Source of the DNA: Melampsora larici-populina 98AG31
Taxonomy: Eukaryota; Basidiomycota; Pucciniomycetes; Pucciniales; Melampsoraceae
Reading direction: 5' to 3'
DNA length: 64,000 nucleotides
NCBI RefSeq assembly: GCF_000204055.1
Contig: NW_006768822.1
Span: 151,122-215,121 of the forward strand
Shown here in pieces: positions 45,401 through 57,958 of the stretch. Numbering within the stretch: the first letter of the stretch is position 1; each line of letters begins with the position of its first letter. Under the pieces are notes generated by a model, which saw only the letters and a list, made by a program, of their open reading frames with translations, ran no database searches and was not told the origin of the DNA. A program made the position numbers and the translations under genes.

Positions 45401-46161
45401 ACCGCAAGGGTAGGTCCATCCACGTCTCTGACCCAGACATTTGCTGACAATTGCTTGATGGCATCGGGTACGGTATCAGGCCTGGCCATACAATTGACTA
45501 GCAAAGGTACAAATGGGAGGACGTCCAAGTTGGAGAGCACTCCACAGATAGCAAGGGCAGCTTTGTGACCAGCTGCGCTGACCTCGGATTTGGTGTCCCG
45601 CATCTCTGCGGTCAGGTGAGGGATGATCTCTCCCAAGCGTTCGGCGATTTGATCGGGTCCAATCTTAACCAAGGCGGTCAACATCTCTAGGGCACCAGTT
45701 TTGGTCTTCCACTTGACACCGGAGGTCGAAAGGATCTCGAATAAGGCGGACATGAACATAGGTACAGCTTCGGGAGGTGGGAGCTTGAGGACTTGTTTAG
45801 CAGCCTTCTCGGCAGCCTTTCCGATCACGTCGGCCTTTCCGGTTTCGGAATAACGTTCGAGGATGACGGGAAGCAAAGGAAGGATGTACGGATCGAAACC
45901 ACCGGGAGCTCCCACAGTTCGGCAGATTTCCTCGAGTGCAATCATGGCACGCTCACGCTCCGGAACAAGCTTGGAGCGAGAAGCGCGGACCAGATCTTCA
46001 GTAATACCATCGACAGCCAGAGAGCGGAGGCCGGTGGTGGTAACATGAGTAGCAAGTGCACGGGCAGCGACAGTGGCTGAAGGGTTGTCCGAAGCTTGAT
46101 AAAGCGCTTGAAGGAGAGCAGAAGCAGCGGGCGTTTGAGAGTCGTTGGTAGTAGATGCCAT
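42432..46161 (-). CDS. TEF3: Translation elongation factor 3 (eEF3), ABC-F ATPase
   Basis: Six exons (46161-44635, 44546-43638, 43551-43277, 43209-43108, 43043-42538, 42445-42432) sum to 3333 nt, 1110 residues, close to the ~1040-1060 of other fungi. Order: N-terminal HEAT repeats (~residues 1-320), a helical linker, and ABC1 (Walker A GANGCGKST at the exon 1/2 join, signature LSGGWKMRL, Walker B LLLLDEPTNHLD). ABC2 follows (GPNGAGKST, LSGGQKVKV, LILDEPTNFLD), with the eEF3 chromodomain-like insert (FQYECKWKNMDHKHNSWLP) inside it, and a Lys/Arg-rich tail ending in EDEH. eEF3 uses ATP to release E-site tRNA during each elongation cycle and is specific to fungi and a few algae. ATG 46161 is chosen because MASTTNDSQ precedes the first HEAT helix; an in-frame ATG upstream at 46215 is less likely. 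Confidence 0.96.
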
Positions 46162-47232
46162 GGCGATGTTTTTTGAGGAAAAAGTTCGTAATTCAAAAGG
46201 ATTAAAGTTGAACAAAGTCGACGATCAAGATCGAAAGATGCAGAAAGTAATCAAGGGAGGACAAAAAGGTCAAAGTATCCTGATCGAATGTATCAACTAC
46301 AACAAAGTCGATGGCGATACTCTTGGAATGAGGGAATGCGGGATGGAGTAAGGTGATGAAGGTAGGTAGTGAGTGGTGGTAAGGGGAAGAAAGGGAGGAA
46401 GAGGACGGTCAACAGCAACAATTTTACAATCAATTTTCCCTCATCTTTCACACAAAACCGTTTCAAACATCAAAATTTCATATTCTGTAGCTGTTCAGTC
46501 TGTGAAACCAATCAAGATCAGCGCAGGAGATTGTGAAACAGCTGTATAGCTCACTGGTTAAGTTGTGGTTCGTCGACAAAGCGGCTGCGTAATAGTGTCA
46601 CCACCCTGTCACAGTCTTTCGACATCATCAACAGTTCTCATCAGCCCAAGGGATTTGTTCAAACTTTGAACATGTTCACTTTGTACAACAAGCTCAACTC
46701 TTAAGCCAAGCTGTCTGGGCTTCCCTGTGGCCATGTATCCTAAGAGAATATCAGCTTTCAAGTTGCTTACACCAGCAAACATCTTTTTCTATGATGAGAA
46801 GTGTAAGTTTCTCTGCATGCAAGGTCAAATGCAACATAAAAAAGATCAAGTTCAACTTTTGGAGATCATCTTCAAGTTTCCAATAACTCCAGAGGTATGT
46901 TTAGTGAGTGGCAATGTGTGGCAATAGGTTCTATGATGATAAGACTCACATACAACCATATGCCTCATCTTGCAGCATTTGCATACCCAAGACACCATGA
47001 ATTGTTGCGATCTACATTGACCATGAATATAGATCTGAAATGCACATCAATGACCTCACCTTCAGTCCCTCTCTCTCCCATATTCAAAAATCCAAAAACA
47101 CCTTTCAAATTCAATTAACCTTCACTCCAAAACCCCCTTCACAGTCTCAAAAAAATAGATTCAATACAAACAATTATCCCTCTCTGTCCCTTAACACAAT
47201 TTAAAACCATCTTCAGGAAAAATGAAATAATT
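46162..47232. other. Intergenic between eEF3 and RPT3
   Basis: Contains the eEF3 promoter and leader (46162 to about 46450, purine-rich on the plus strand) and the RPT3 3' region. No gene supported. A TAGCTCACTGG word at about 46545 is not part of a tRNA. Confidence 0.5.
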
Positions 47233-48858
<1,626 letters not shown>

Positions 48859-49274
48859 TGTAAGCGTGATAAACGGAGATGAAGATTATATGTTGATATT
48901 TTGATGGTGATTGAGATGTTGATTGATGTTGAGTTTGCTTTGATTGACCTTCTTCACATTCGATGACGCACGCTACAAAATACGATTACATACACTCCAA
49001 ACTCACCTGTCATCAATCGATCGAATAATACCTTGTGAAACATAACTTGAACAAGCTGTGACATTTTGATCAAAGGAATTCTGTAGAATTCTATACAACT
49101 CTCCATAAACCAACCAGTTGGCGGGAGGTTGGCTGCAGTGCCAATGGCCAGCGAGAAAATCAACCCATCCTCACAAGTTGCAGACATATGACTTAGATGT
49201 TGTCTGTGCTGTTTGTTCTGAGGACAGTGAGTTGAAAGAGTTATTCATCTTTGTCCAACACCACTCTTCTGAAC
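48859..49274. promoter_or_regulatory. Divergent promoter region, RPT3 and RING gene
   Basis: The 416 bp between two divergently transcribed start codons must contain both promoters. I saw no proteasome-associated control element (GGTGGCAAA) in it. Short open frames here are shadows. Confidence 0.5.
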
Positions 49275-49672
49275 ATGCATACAATGGCAAGCAAACAAGA
49301 GTTCTCAAATATCAAAATGCAAGTCAAAAACCTGACATGCAAAAAGCCTAATCTAAGGACAGGATCTGAAGAATGTCACATCTGTATATCTGGGTTCTTG
49401 GAGGGGCAAAGAGTTGCACAATTGAGTTGTTGCACTGATCATGTGTTTTATGAGCGATGTATGAAGGTAACTCATTTAATCCTTGTATCTACCAAGATAA
49501 AAGATATCAAGGTATATTGTTGCTGTGGTATTGGTTTCTTTGTTGATTTATATCCTGGTGGTTGCCATTTTTAATAAAACATTAGGAGCATATCTTGAAG
49601 TCTGAAGATGGGGTTTTCAAATGCCCCACATGTCACTTGCTGATGATGAGCAAATCTTTTGTCACTAGTTGA
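49275..49672 (+). CDS. Small RING-type zinc-finger protein, 92 aa
   Basis: Exons 49275-49466 and 49586-49672 (intron GTAACT...TTAG) sum to 279 nt. The zinc ligands are CHIC near residue 37, then LSCCTDHVFYERC and CPTCH on the second exon. This is the RING pattern, except that a Tyr stands where the H/C of ligand five usually is. RING domains recruit E2 enzymes to ubiquitinate substrates. The protein is little more than the RING itself plus a basic ~35-residue N-terminus, so it may be a truncated member. An upstream in-frame start was not found. It is divergent to RPT3, but a functional link is only suggestive. Confidence 0.6.
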
Positions 49673-50636
49673 GATCTTCTTGCAATAATTGAAATAATTT
49701 TTAACAGACAGGAATCAGGGCCGGCAATGCATGGGAATTATCCATTTGAAAGAAATGTAGCACATATACATCAGAAAAGATGATCTTATAATCAGGTTTA
49801 GGAAGATGTGGATATCACAGTCAAGTATATAGTCTTGGTTCTCTCACTTATCATCTTGATTTTATTTCTCATTGTTTCTATCTCACATTCCACTCTTTGA
49901 TTAGCAATATCTACAAGGTGGTTTTTCTCTTTTATCATTTTAAGTATTCACATCATGATTGAATTCTTTAATAATATAACAATACTATAATCAGCTAATT
50001 TTAGACAAAGGTAGAGGATTGTCTATTGGGGGGGCCTCAGCCCCGGTAAGGACCAAGGGAGGTAGGCCCACTGGTACAGCAGATGGGAGGTGCTTGCCCT
50101 GTGACTCAGGGTGCAGCCTTTTGATCACCCATCCAGTGTGTCATGTCATTGAATTTCAAGTGATATTTCATATACATTGAAGGTTGTCTAATAATTTTAT
50201 TGTTCCTAACAGGTCAACCTCTTCACATTCTCCAATATATAATTTGTAACCTTCCAATTTCCAGAGACTCACCACTACAATCTCATCTAATGGGCTATTC
50301 AAGTTTCACCTTGAAGAAGCCCCATCAACTCAAAAGGAATGGCCAGTAAGCATACATCCAACTTGATCTTGCAATACTTCATCAAATAGATTCTGACATC
50401 ATGGCTTTATTCATGGAGCATATTGATCACCTCTTGGTTATGAGAATAACAGATCATTGTCTGTTGCATTTGTATGCAAGATTAAATGTCAATCTGCATC
50501 CACCAGATTGAGATAGTTTGGTACTGGCAATGTATTTCGATTTTGCCTACTGCCTCTGTCTTTGCTGTCCAAATCCTAATCTTCAAATAAATACCCTTCA
50601 AATACCAAATTAGATCTTTCAATTTTACACTAGAAA
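49673..50636. other. Intergenic with a SINE-like insertion
   Basis: No gene supported. The one conspicuous feature is a G-rich island with tRNA-like words at 50025-50140, listed separately. The remainder is AT-rich. Confidence 0.45.
50030..50145 (+). repeat. Candidate tRNA-derived SINE
   Basis: A GC-rich island in AT-rich DNA contains a box A-like ACTGGTACAGCAGATGGG and, about 45 bp on, a box B-like CCTTTTGATCACCC, with CCCTG/CAGGG between that could form an anticodon-type stem. Spacing fits a tRNA-like head. There is no A-rich tail and no second copy in the window, so support is thin. Confidence 0.3.
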
Positions 50637-50641
50637 GCTTT

Positions 50642-51838
50642 TGTGAGGGTTGGGTATTCAAAAGAATACTCAGAGCTCACTAAGAATGGCAAGGTGGGTT
50701 GGTAAATTTAAATAATTAAGTTATATTTCAAATATAATGTATTACAATAAAATTATAAAGATAAAAAGAGAGGGAAGGAGGGGGAAACTGGTCTGTTTGG
50801 ATAAATCCAGACAGACTACAGTTAAATGACTCCTTAAAAGGAGGTTCAGGGGTATAATTATGATATACTATAGTTGGTGAAAGCTGGATCCAAGGCTCTC
50901 CTTCAATCTTCAAGGTAACCAATTGAAGAGTGATATGGAGGTCACTAACCTGGTTGTAATAAAGTCACCAACTTGTAGTTATTCAAGAGGTCACTAACCT
51001 GGAGTTGATGTAGGTCACTAACCTGTAGTTGTTCTGAAGGTACACTAACCTATGAGTTGATATAGGTCACTAACCTGTAGTTGTTCTGAAGGTGACTAAC
51101 CTGATGGTTTATTGGAAGGTCACTAACCTGAGGAAAAGTTCTACTTGGGGGAAGTAGAGGATCCAAAGAGAAGGGGGTGAAGGATGAAATTACTTTATCT
51201 TCTAGGCAGGAACTTCCTTAAAGAGATGAAGTGAATCACTAGTCTTATATATTATAAGACTCTTGATTATATACTTCAATTGAACTTTAAAGGGTTCTTT
51301 AAAAGAGGTGTGTAATAAAATGCTTGAGGGAAAATCCTTGAAGGCTGAGAGAGAAGGGGTTTATATATCCTCCTCTCCAAACCTAATTGTAGTGATATTT
51401 GATTGTATCATCACTGTGGTTTAGGGTTTAATAATTACTATTAATTATTATTATTATTAATAATAAACATAATTACATATACGTGTTATGTAATTTATGT
51501 AGTATAAGCATTTTAACTCTTGACACTGAGTTATGAGGTGTAATTGGTATTTTATTACATGTTACATATGTTTTTAAGTGTATATACATATGTAATTGGT
51601 GTTTGTATATGTTTTATTATATGTTACATGTGTTTTATAAGCTGTATGTACACGTCCCCACGCCTAGGATTCGTAATCATCGGGTTTGCAACAGGCCCCG
51701 GCCCCACCCCCGCCGCTGCAGAACTTGAATGATTACGTAAACCACTTGGAGGGGACTGTACATGTAATTAGGTTTATAAGTAAAAGTCTAATATTATAAG
51801 TTAGTTTTGGGTACATGTATATGTACCCAGGGCTGACA
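50642..51838 (-). mobile_element. Solo LTR, 1197 bp
   Basis: On the minus strand it starts TGTCAGCCC and ends CCCTCACA, with TG...CA edges. The 5 bp outside are GCTTT on both sides (50637-50641 and 51839-51843), the usual LTR-element target duplication. A TATA-like GGATATATAAACCCC (minus strand, about 51370) marks a plausible U3/R boundary. There is no internal domain, so the element was lost by LTR-LTR recombination. It contains the minisatellite at 50935-51130. Confidence 0.85.
50935..51130. repeat. Minisatellite GGTCACTAACCTG, about 8 units
   Basis: Units of 20-30 bp share AGGTCACTAACCTG followed by variable TAGTTGTTCTGA or GAGTTGATGT spacers. It lies in the R/U5 part of the solo LTR. Confidence 0.9.
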
Positions 51839-51843
51839 GCTTT

Positions 51844-53069
51844 ACCGACTCTCCTAACCGTGCCATCCCCCAGAAGGCAATTAGGGCTATTGTGTAAGCT
51901 ACTTCATTTGACTATCAATATCTCCTTCTGCTAAAACTCCTACTGAAGGCTCCATTGGTAGTTTCAATTTCTTTGCCAATTTCAGGATTGATTTTCTATG
52001 AGTTGCACTATAAGGGTACTCAACATCTTGGAAAAGGTGCCATGCTTTAAGTTTCACCCCCTGACAAGTAAGATTGTATTTTACTCAACTTATAAATCAG
52101 AATTGTATTGTGACCCGTAATTGTTTCCAGCGCTTTGGGACCAGCCCAAACACCAAAATGATATGAGAATTTTGGCCAGTGATTCGATGGATATGAGCCT
52201 TGCATTGTCCTTTGACACAAAGACTTTCATCTGCCAATCTTGGTTGGAAATCACCCAAGTGTTCTGTCTCAAGTCAAGCATCATGTTATATAGTTTCATC
52301 TCTTATGGCCGGATTTTCCACCTTTCCATCTGGGTTCCTGAAAGTCATCACCAAGGTTCTAACACCTTGATCATATCAGAATGCCATAGGCCAAGATATC
52401 CTTTCTGCTTAATTGTATTTGGAACTGTTTCATATAAATCCACATATATATATTTTGTATTGAGATAAAGCCTTTTTGTCTCAACAAAAGATAAAGTCAC
52501 AAAGTTTTAGCTTTCCAATGAACTACAAATCAAAGGTTTTGGGCAAGAGTTTCAAAAGATATATATGAGGGATTGTAGAATTGAAATTCTCCTTGTCATC
52601 CATGAGTCAAATTCCAATAATTGTTACAGGTTGTAAACTGAAAATCCTTGAAGTTTTTTGTTAATAGAATCAACAATTTGCATACTAAAATTATACAAAA
52701 TACTCACATTGAAGGTCTCAACCATGGTAACAATATGTAATTTTTTTATTCTATAAGCAGAAATATCAAGTGTCAATGGAAACAGACTTACTTAAATTTC
52801 ATGATACTTAGAAACCCTTTTTGAAGAACAAATCTAAACCCAATTTCACTTGTTTTTCTTTTCTTTCACTTTCTCTCATCAAAAAAACAAACAAAAACCA
52901 AAAAACAAACATATATACAAGATCTAATCAAAAGAAATAATGTCATTTGTTCCTTTTTTTTGCTGCATTCATATCTACACACACAGGGAGATTAAGAGTC
53001 TCTAATCTTCCAACAATTTTGGTTTTGACTTATGCTTAATATTCCATCAAACTGTAAAAAAGATGATCA
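51844..53069. other. Intergenic, no gene seen
   Basis: AT-rich. A short open frame at 52121-52468 has an equally long counterpart on the other strand and no motifs. The right end holds the 3' region of the PPR gene. Confidence 0.5.
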
Positions 53070-55028
53070 TTAAACTTTAACTTTAATTTCTTTCAAATTA
53101 GGTTTTTCAGACCACCATTTATACAACACTTGATCCTGAATCTCTGTCTGTTGCCTTGACTCCTTCCCACTCTTTAACTTCTTAACATCATCAACAAGCT
53201 CATCTAAGAAGTTTAAATCTAACTTTAATTCATCTTCATCAGATAGAATATCCAATTTCCTTTTGATTTTTTTGATTCTATTTAAACTGATACGAATTGA
53301 TTGGATTCTTTGACTGGTCCAAAAAACAAACAAACCTCTTTTGATCTTCCCATCTATCGGTCCTCTCTTCATCATTTCTTTCAAATCTGTATCCCAAAAC
53401 TCTTTCAAGACCGAATACTCTTTCATCAAGTCTTCCCTTGATTCAGTTGGAATCGATTTTGTAAACCAAGTGGAAACGATATGTAAGAACCTTATAGACG
53501 ATCTACTGCCTAGGTTTTGGGTTTCTAGTCCGTACTGTTTATTCCACTTTTGGATAATTGATTTTAGTTTGGATGGTGAATGACAGGTTTCGATCCTTAG
53601 ACAATTCAAAAGGATTGACGAGTTCACTTGGATCGGATAACCATCTCGATGTTTATCAATAAAGTCTTCAACGAATTTAAAGATTGATTGATTGAAAGGT
53701 AAAGGAGTTTGAAAGTTTGATCGAATCGGATCTCGGTTGATGTTCGATGATCGGTTTGGTTTGGTTCGAATTAACCTTTGGTTTTCTTGCTTTAAATTGT
53801 ATAATCCGTAAAGAAGTGTATGAAGAAACTCACGAGCCCAAAAAGATGTCAAGCTTTTCTTAGTAGGGTTAGTAGGATCATGATGAAGATAATTCAAAAC
53901 AAGAGCTGTATCAATAAATCTAAAGGCTTCATTCCATTTCCCATCTTGCATTAATTTCTTGCTTAAAGTGATGATGGCTTTACCATTCGAATGAAGTTCG
54001 GAAGGATCCCATTTCCAACCGTTTAGAAACTGATCAAGACTTGAGATCGATGGTGAATTATCTTCCATGGAATCTAAATGTCGAGTTCTAGAAGATTGCC
54101 TAGGTTTAATTGAAAAGAGTGTAACCCATGTGTCTAAACTGATCGAAAGTCCAAGGCTTTGAATCTTTTCAATGGTCAGTTTGACCCCTTTTGATTTATT
54201 TAAAGCTTGGTAAGAGTATAAGATTAATTCAAAACTTTGTAAATTCAAATTCAATCCTCTTTCTTTCAATTCTTTTAAGATTAATCTTACTTGATCATAT
54301 CGATTTGATAAATAATAGAATTTGATTAATTGGTTATATGAATCTGTGGAAACCAAGTGTCTTAGACTGGTATGTTTTGAATGTAATTGAATGATTTGAT
54401 CGGATCTGTATCTAGGTAATCGATTGATGATCAAATCTCCTAATCTTTTAGAAAATTCGAGTGGATTCTTAGATGATTGTAAGTATTTCAAATAGATCAA
54501 ACACCAATCTTGATCGGAGGAGGTATGATGAGATGATTCTAGATTTGAGGAATGATCAGATTGATTCAAAACAGACTGAAGTGCTTCAGAAAGAAGTTGA
54601 GAAGTTGTAGAGATTCTAGAAGAAGTTTGGTATTTGTTCAAAACTTGAGTGATCGGATGAATTGAATTTGATGGGTTTGGTATGATTTGATTTGGTTGAT
54701 TTGGATGATGAGTTCGGATAGGATTCATGGAGTTTGGTTTCAAAGTGTTTTGATAGTTTCTCTTTGTTGTGGATTGATTGGATGCTTTGATTGGTAACAA
54801 GATGGATAAGAATGGTTCCTTGATTCGTCGTTCTGGAGATGAATATCTGTGTTTGTGAAATGGTTTTGGCTTGGCTTGTTGTTGTTGTGGTTGATTAGTG
54901 GTAGTATGAAAAGGTTGAAGTATTAAATTATAAGTTGATATTCTCAATGAATGTAACTTTCTAAATGGTTTTGATGATAAATGGTTCGAATGTGATTTGA
55001 TCGAAAGGTAAGATTGGAAATTAATCAT
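53070..55028 (-). CDS. PPR-like mitochondrial RNA-binding protein, 652 aa
   Basis: The single exon starts at ATG 55028. The first ~60 residues lack acidic residues and are rich in Ser, Lys, Arg, His and Gln, as in mitochondrial presequences. After a Pro/Asn/Ser-rich linker, helical hairpins of ~35 residues appear: YNQLIKFYYLSNRYDQVRLI, ELKERGLNLNLQSFELIL, and TIEKIQSLGLSISLDTWVTL. This is the pentatricopeptide-repeat style of alternating helices. The C-terminal third is helical and basic (RISLNRIKKIKRKLD). PPR proteins in fungi act on mitochondrial transcripts or translation. The target is not predictable, and only two or three repeats are convincing. Confidence 0.7.
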   Translation of the reverse strand: MINFQSYLSIKSHSNHLSSKPFRKLHSLRISTYNLILQPFHTTTNQPQQQQAKPKPFHKHRYSSPERRIKEPFLSILLPIKASNQSTTKRNYQNTLKPNSMNPIRTHHPNQPNQIIPNPSNSIHPITQVLNKYQTSSRISTTSQLLSEALQSVLNQSDHSSNLESSHHTSSDQDWCLIYLKYLQSSKNPLEFSKRLGDLIINRLPRYRSDQIIQLHSKHTSLRHLVSTDSYNQLIKFYYLSNRYDQVRLILKELKERGLNLNLQSFELILYSYQALNKSKGVKLTIEKIQSLGLSISLDTWVTLFSIKPRQSSRTRHLDSMEDNSPSISSLDQFLNGWKWDPSELHSNGKAIITLSKKLMQDGKWNEAFRFIDTALVLNYLHHDPTNPTKKSLTSFWAREFLHTLLYGLYNLKQENQRLIRTKPNRSSNINRDPIRSNFQTPLPFNQSIFKFVEDFIDKHRDGYPIQVNSSILLNCLRIETCHSPSKLKSIIQKWNKQYGLETQNLGSRSSIRFLHIVSTWFTKSIPTESREDLMKEYSVLKEFWDTDLKEMMKRGPIDGKIKRGLFVFWTSQRIQSIRISLNRIKKIKRKLDILSDEDELKLDLNFLDELVDDVKKLKSGKESRQQTEIQDQVLYKWWSEKPNLKEIKVKV

Positions 55029-55469
55029 CGATCGAGAAAGATATCAAGATTTCTTCTATCATCATTCCATCATTCAAATCAGCCTTGTGTGCTGGTTTAA
55101 GAGTTCTTGAGATCAGTTTAGAAATCAAACTAACTTTTTTTCATGACTTGAGATGATTTCAATTTCTTGATTTGCCCATCCGAGTTCAGATTCCAATCAG
55201 TTGACTTGATGTTGTTCTCCAGATGTCCAATGCTGGCCTGTAAATTATTCTAACCTTCATCAAATTCCAATCCGGCCCCACAACTCTCGGGTTGTCCCGT
55301 TACATCACGGGTTTTACATCATGCAAGCACTGTCACATGACTGTCACTACAAATTATAAGTCAAAAACTCTTGACCGGTACCGGGTAATATCCATAAACA
55401 ATGAACCAGATGATTTAACTTTGCATGATCTCATTTCTCACTTCTCCTTCTAAGAAACTTTTTAACATC

Positions 55470-55724
55470 TAGGGTGTTCAAACCTCAAAATCAATTCATG
55501 CAAGTTTTGTGCAAGTTCTGTGCAAGATATGAATAGAACTTGCACGGATCTTGCACAAAACTTGCAAGAGTCGGTCTCGCACGGTTTTTGCACGGTTTGG
55601 AACACAATAACTCGGGTTGTCAAAAAAATTACTGTGCAAGATTAGTGCAAAAAATCTTGCACGGATCTTGCACGGATCTTGCACGTCGGTCTTGCACATT
55701 TCTTGCACAGGTTTGAACACCCTA
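55470..55724. mobile_element. 255-bp MITE rich in TTGCAC motifs
   Basis: Ends are TAGGGTGTTCAAACCT and AGGTTTGAACACCCTA, a perfect 16-bp inverted repeat. If TA is the target duplication it fits Tc1/mariner; no 8-bp TSD is seen. The interior is built from a dozen TTGCACGG/TGCAAG words on both strands, including CTTGCACGGAT in tandem near 55660-55690. Confidence 0.8.
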
Positions 55725-56469
55725 ATCATATATTACATTTGCTAGAAATGTTGTCACCTCTGGCACGTTTGCTTCACAGCTTTGGAATCAAATTTTGCCG
55801 CAGCTGCTGCGCGCAGCAGCGGCTGATGACGCGGCCTGCTCAATCTGGAGCTGGCTGTCATCCCGCTGTTCCAGCCCGGCTCCATCCACCAACCCCCCCC
55901 ATTCGACACCACCGCGATTATCATCCATCAACCCTCTTCGATAACAAACGTCAATACCATCTTGATCAAGAATTCAGATCCAGCTACATCCTCAAATCAC
56001 ATTCTTACTTCCCCTTTTTCTGCAAGATTTACTATCTATTTTACTCGATCCTGAGTTATCACTTTCACTTTTCAATCATTCAATTTGAAACCTTCATTTA
56101 GGCACAAATACCTTGTACAGAACATTCACCTTCTGGTTAACGCTTGCTTGATTTCTCTCAACAAGACATGTCCAATTCGATACCTTCATTCCAAGAATGT
56201 AATGCTTCCAAATTTGACAGATAGAGGATGAGTGAGCTAGGATGTGGCTGAATGTAATCCAAATGTTGGCTCACGAGTGATCGGTAAGAAATGAACAAGA
56301 GAGAAATTTGATAAGGATGAAACAATGAATGTGGTCTTATGTGATGAAGCGGCCAACAGGAATTGATGACTTGAGTTCAAAATTTCTCTTTGCCTTTTCT
56401 TTACACTCATTTTGGTTGTCATTTTTCTTCGAAGAACATTCCACCAAGTCTCATTAGAAGTAGTTGGAT

Positions 56470-56818
56470 ATTGTTCAATTATCCTCACATGGACTCTTCC
56501 CGTATATGTTGGAAGGAAACTCATTTGGGAATCGTGTGTCATGATCTTGTTTGGAATTCCATTAAATTCACAACTTTTCAGCAACAACATAAATGCCCAC
56601 ATCAATTGATAATCAGTGGTCTAGAAAGTTTTAAGCCAAAATGCATCCCTTTGAAGTGAGAAAAACAACTGTGCATGAACGATGAAAATAACTCGATTTT
56701 GAAAAGGTTGGTGCTGCTGCCCATAAGATTTGATCTCCTGTGAAATTGGGTTTGGATGTGTTTTGAGAGCAGAAAAGATTGGTGCTTCTTATTGAGGAGG
56801 GTTGATGGATGATTATCC
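56470..56818 (+). repeat. Direct duplication, left copy (right copy 57961-58309)
   Basis: The block starting ATTGTTCAATTATCC is repeated 1491 bp further on with no indel and no visible substitution over ~345 bp. The left copy diverges only in its last bases before the N gap. Confidence 0.9.
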
Positions 56819-56824
56819 TCCACC

Positions 56825-56948
56825 NNNNNNNNNNNNNNNNNNNNNNNNNNNNNNNNNNNNNNNNNNNNNNNNNNNNNNNNNNNNNNNNNNNNNNNNNNNN
56901 NNNNNNNNNNNNNNNNNNNNNNNNNNNNNNNNNNNNNNNNNNNNNNNN
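56825..56948. other. Assembly gap, 124 N
   Basis: The gap sits between the left duplication copy and the 3' side of the Harbinger-type exon. It may hide or have collapsed the catalytic exon. Confidence 0.99.
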
Positions 56949-56962
56949 AAAGATAAATCACC

Positions 56963-57667
56963 TTACTTACCTGAACAATTAAACAATCTAGCCAAATGAA
57001 AGTGGTCTCCACCGTTGCCCGAAGTCCCTAAGTTTGCAAGTCCCACAAGTGCCTGCCACCAAACTGGAACTTGGTTGATGTTTGAGTTGTTATGAAACAC
57101 CGGGTTATCTTCAATCGACTCGACCAGCTTGTCAAAAGAGGCTTTGGACATTCGCGCCTGAAACAAATACTCAGCTACAGCTTTGTAACGGTGAATCAGA
57201 GACCTGGCAGTGCGGCTTACCAGCTTTATAAAGCCATCACCACCCTCCAAGACCATCTGGTGAAACCAAGCGTTTCGAAGTTCCATTCGACCACGTGAGT
57301 TCCGATTAACTACATATCGATGTTGGTTGATGATGTTCAAAGCTTCGTCAAGCAATTCGATATCGGCAATAGCTTTTGCTTGATTTCGAGCGCCAATGAG
57401 TATCACATGATGCGTTTTTGTAAATACCGTGATGAACTCTGTGAATCCGACTAGAAAGAGCCATGCAGCCTTTTGTCGATCCTCGTTTGATATCGCTAGT
57501 CGAAAGATGTTAAGCGTTTGAAGCATACGGAGGAGAAACTGTACCGCACCGAGATCGAAATCTAGTGAAGCCAGGATTCCACGTCGGTTTTGAGCTAGAG
57601 TTTTTCGTGCATGTCGTTCCGCTTGGATGTATCGTCTGAGTAGTTGTTTACGAGCAAAGCGAGGCAT
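56963..57667 (-). pseudogene. PIF/Harbinger-type transposase, N-terminal part only
   Basis: An uninterrupted frame from ATG 57667 runs to the N gap. It shows a basic N-terminus, a long helical region and, near the end, VWWQALVGLANLGTSGNGG followed by DHFHLARLFNCS. This is the helix-turn-helix segment that precedes the DDE_Tnp_4 core in Harbinger nucleases. The catalytic D-D-E exon is absent downstream; past the gap the sequence is non-coding repeat. Either the gene is truncated or the rest is lost in the assembly gap. Confidence 0.65.
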
Positions 57668-57829
57668 AGGTGGAGGTGATGTGAACTAGGGAGTGAAGTA
57701 CTGGAACTGGATGTGAATTAGGAGATGAGTTGGGTAGATGAGCTTGTGCGGTGAGAGGACCGGTCGGGACCAAAAGAAAATGAAATCGAAGTTGAGGTGA
57801 GGTAGGGTGAGGTGAAGAATTGGGTAATC

Positions 57830-57958
57830 GGGGATTCAAAGTAGAGAAAAACTGAGAACGTTCTCCCAGTTTCCCAGTTTCACAATTACAGCCAAAATCG
57901 AAAACTGGGAAACTGGGAAAAAACGGGAAAAAACTCCCAGTTTCTACTTTGTATCCCC
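57830..57958. mobile_element. 129-bp fold-back MITE
   Basis: Ends are GGGGATTCAAAGTAG and CTACTTTGTATCCCC, continuing inward as inverted AAACTGGGA/TCCCAGTTT blocks. The flanks share TAAT (left TAATC, right TAATTG), compatible with a TAA-type Harbinger TSD. It abuts the start of the right duplication copy at 57961. Confidence 0.65.

Noticed and set aside
46535..46575. tRNA-like words TAGCTCACTGG and GGTTCG
   Set aside because: The two boxes are only about 10 bp apart instead of 30-60, and no acceptor or anticodon stem can be drawn.
52090..52468. 115-residue open frame and its antisense partner
   Set aside because: Both strands are open, neither has motifs or biased codon use, and no splice partner exists.
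55679..56101. 140-residue open frame, repeated in inverted copy at 58093-58488
   Set aside because: It spans the terminal inverted repeat of a mobile element and includes homopolymer C runs; it is open by composition.
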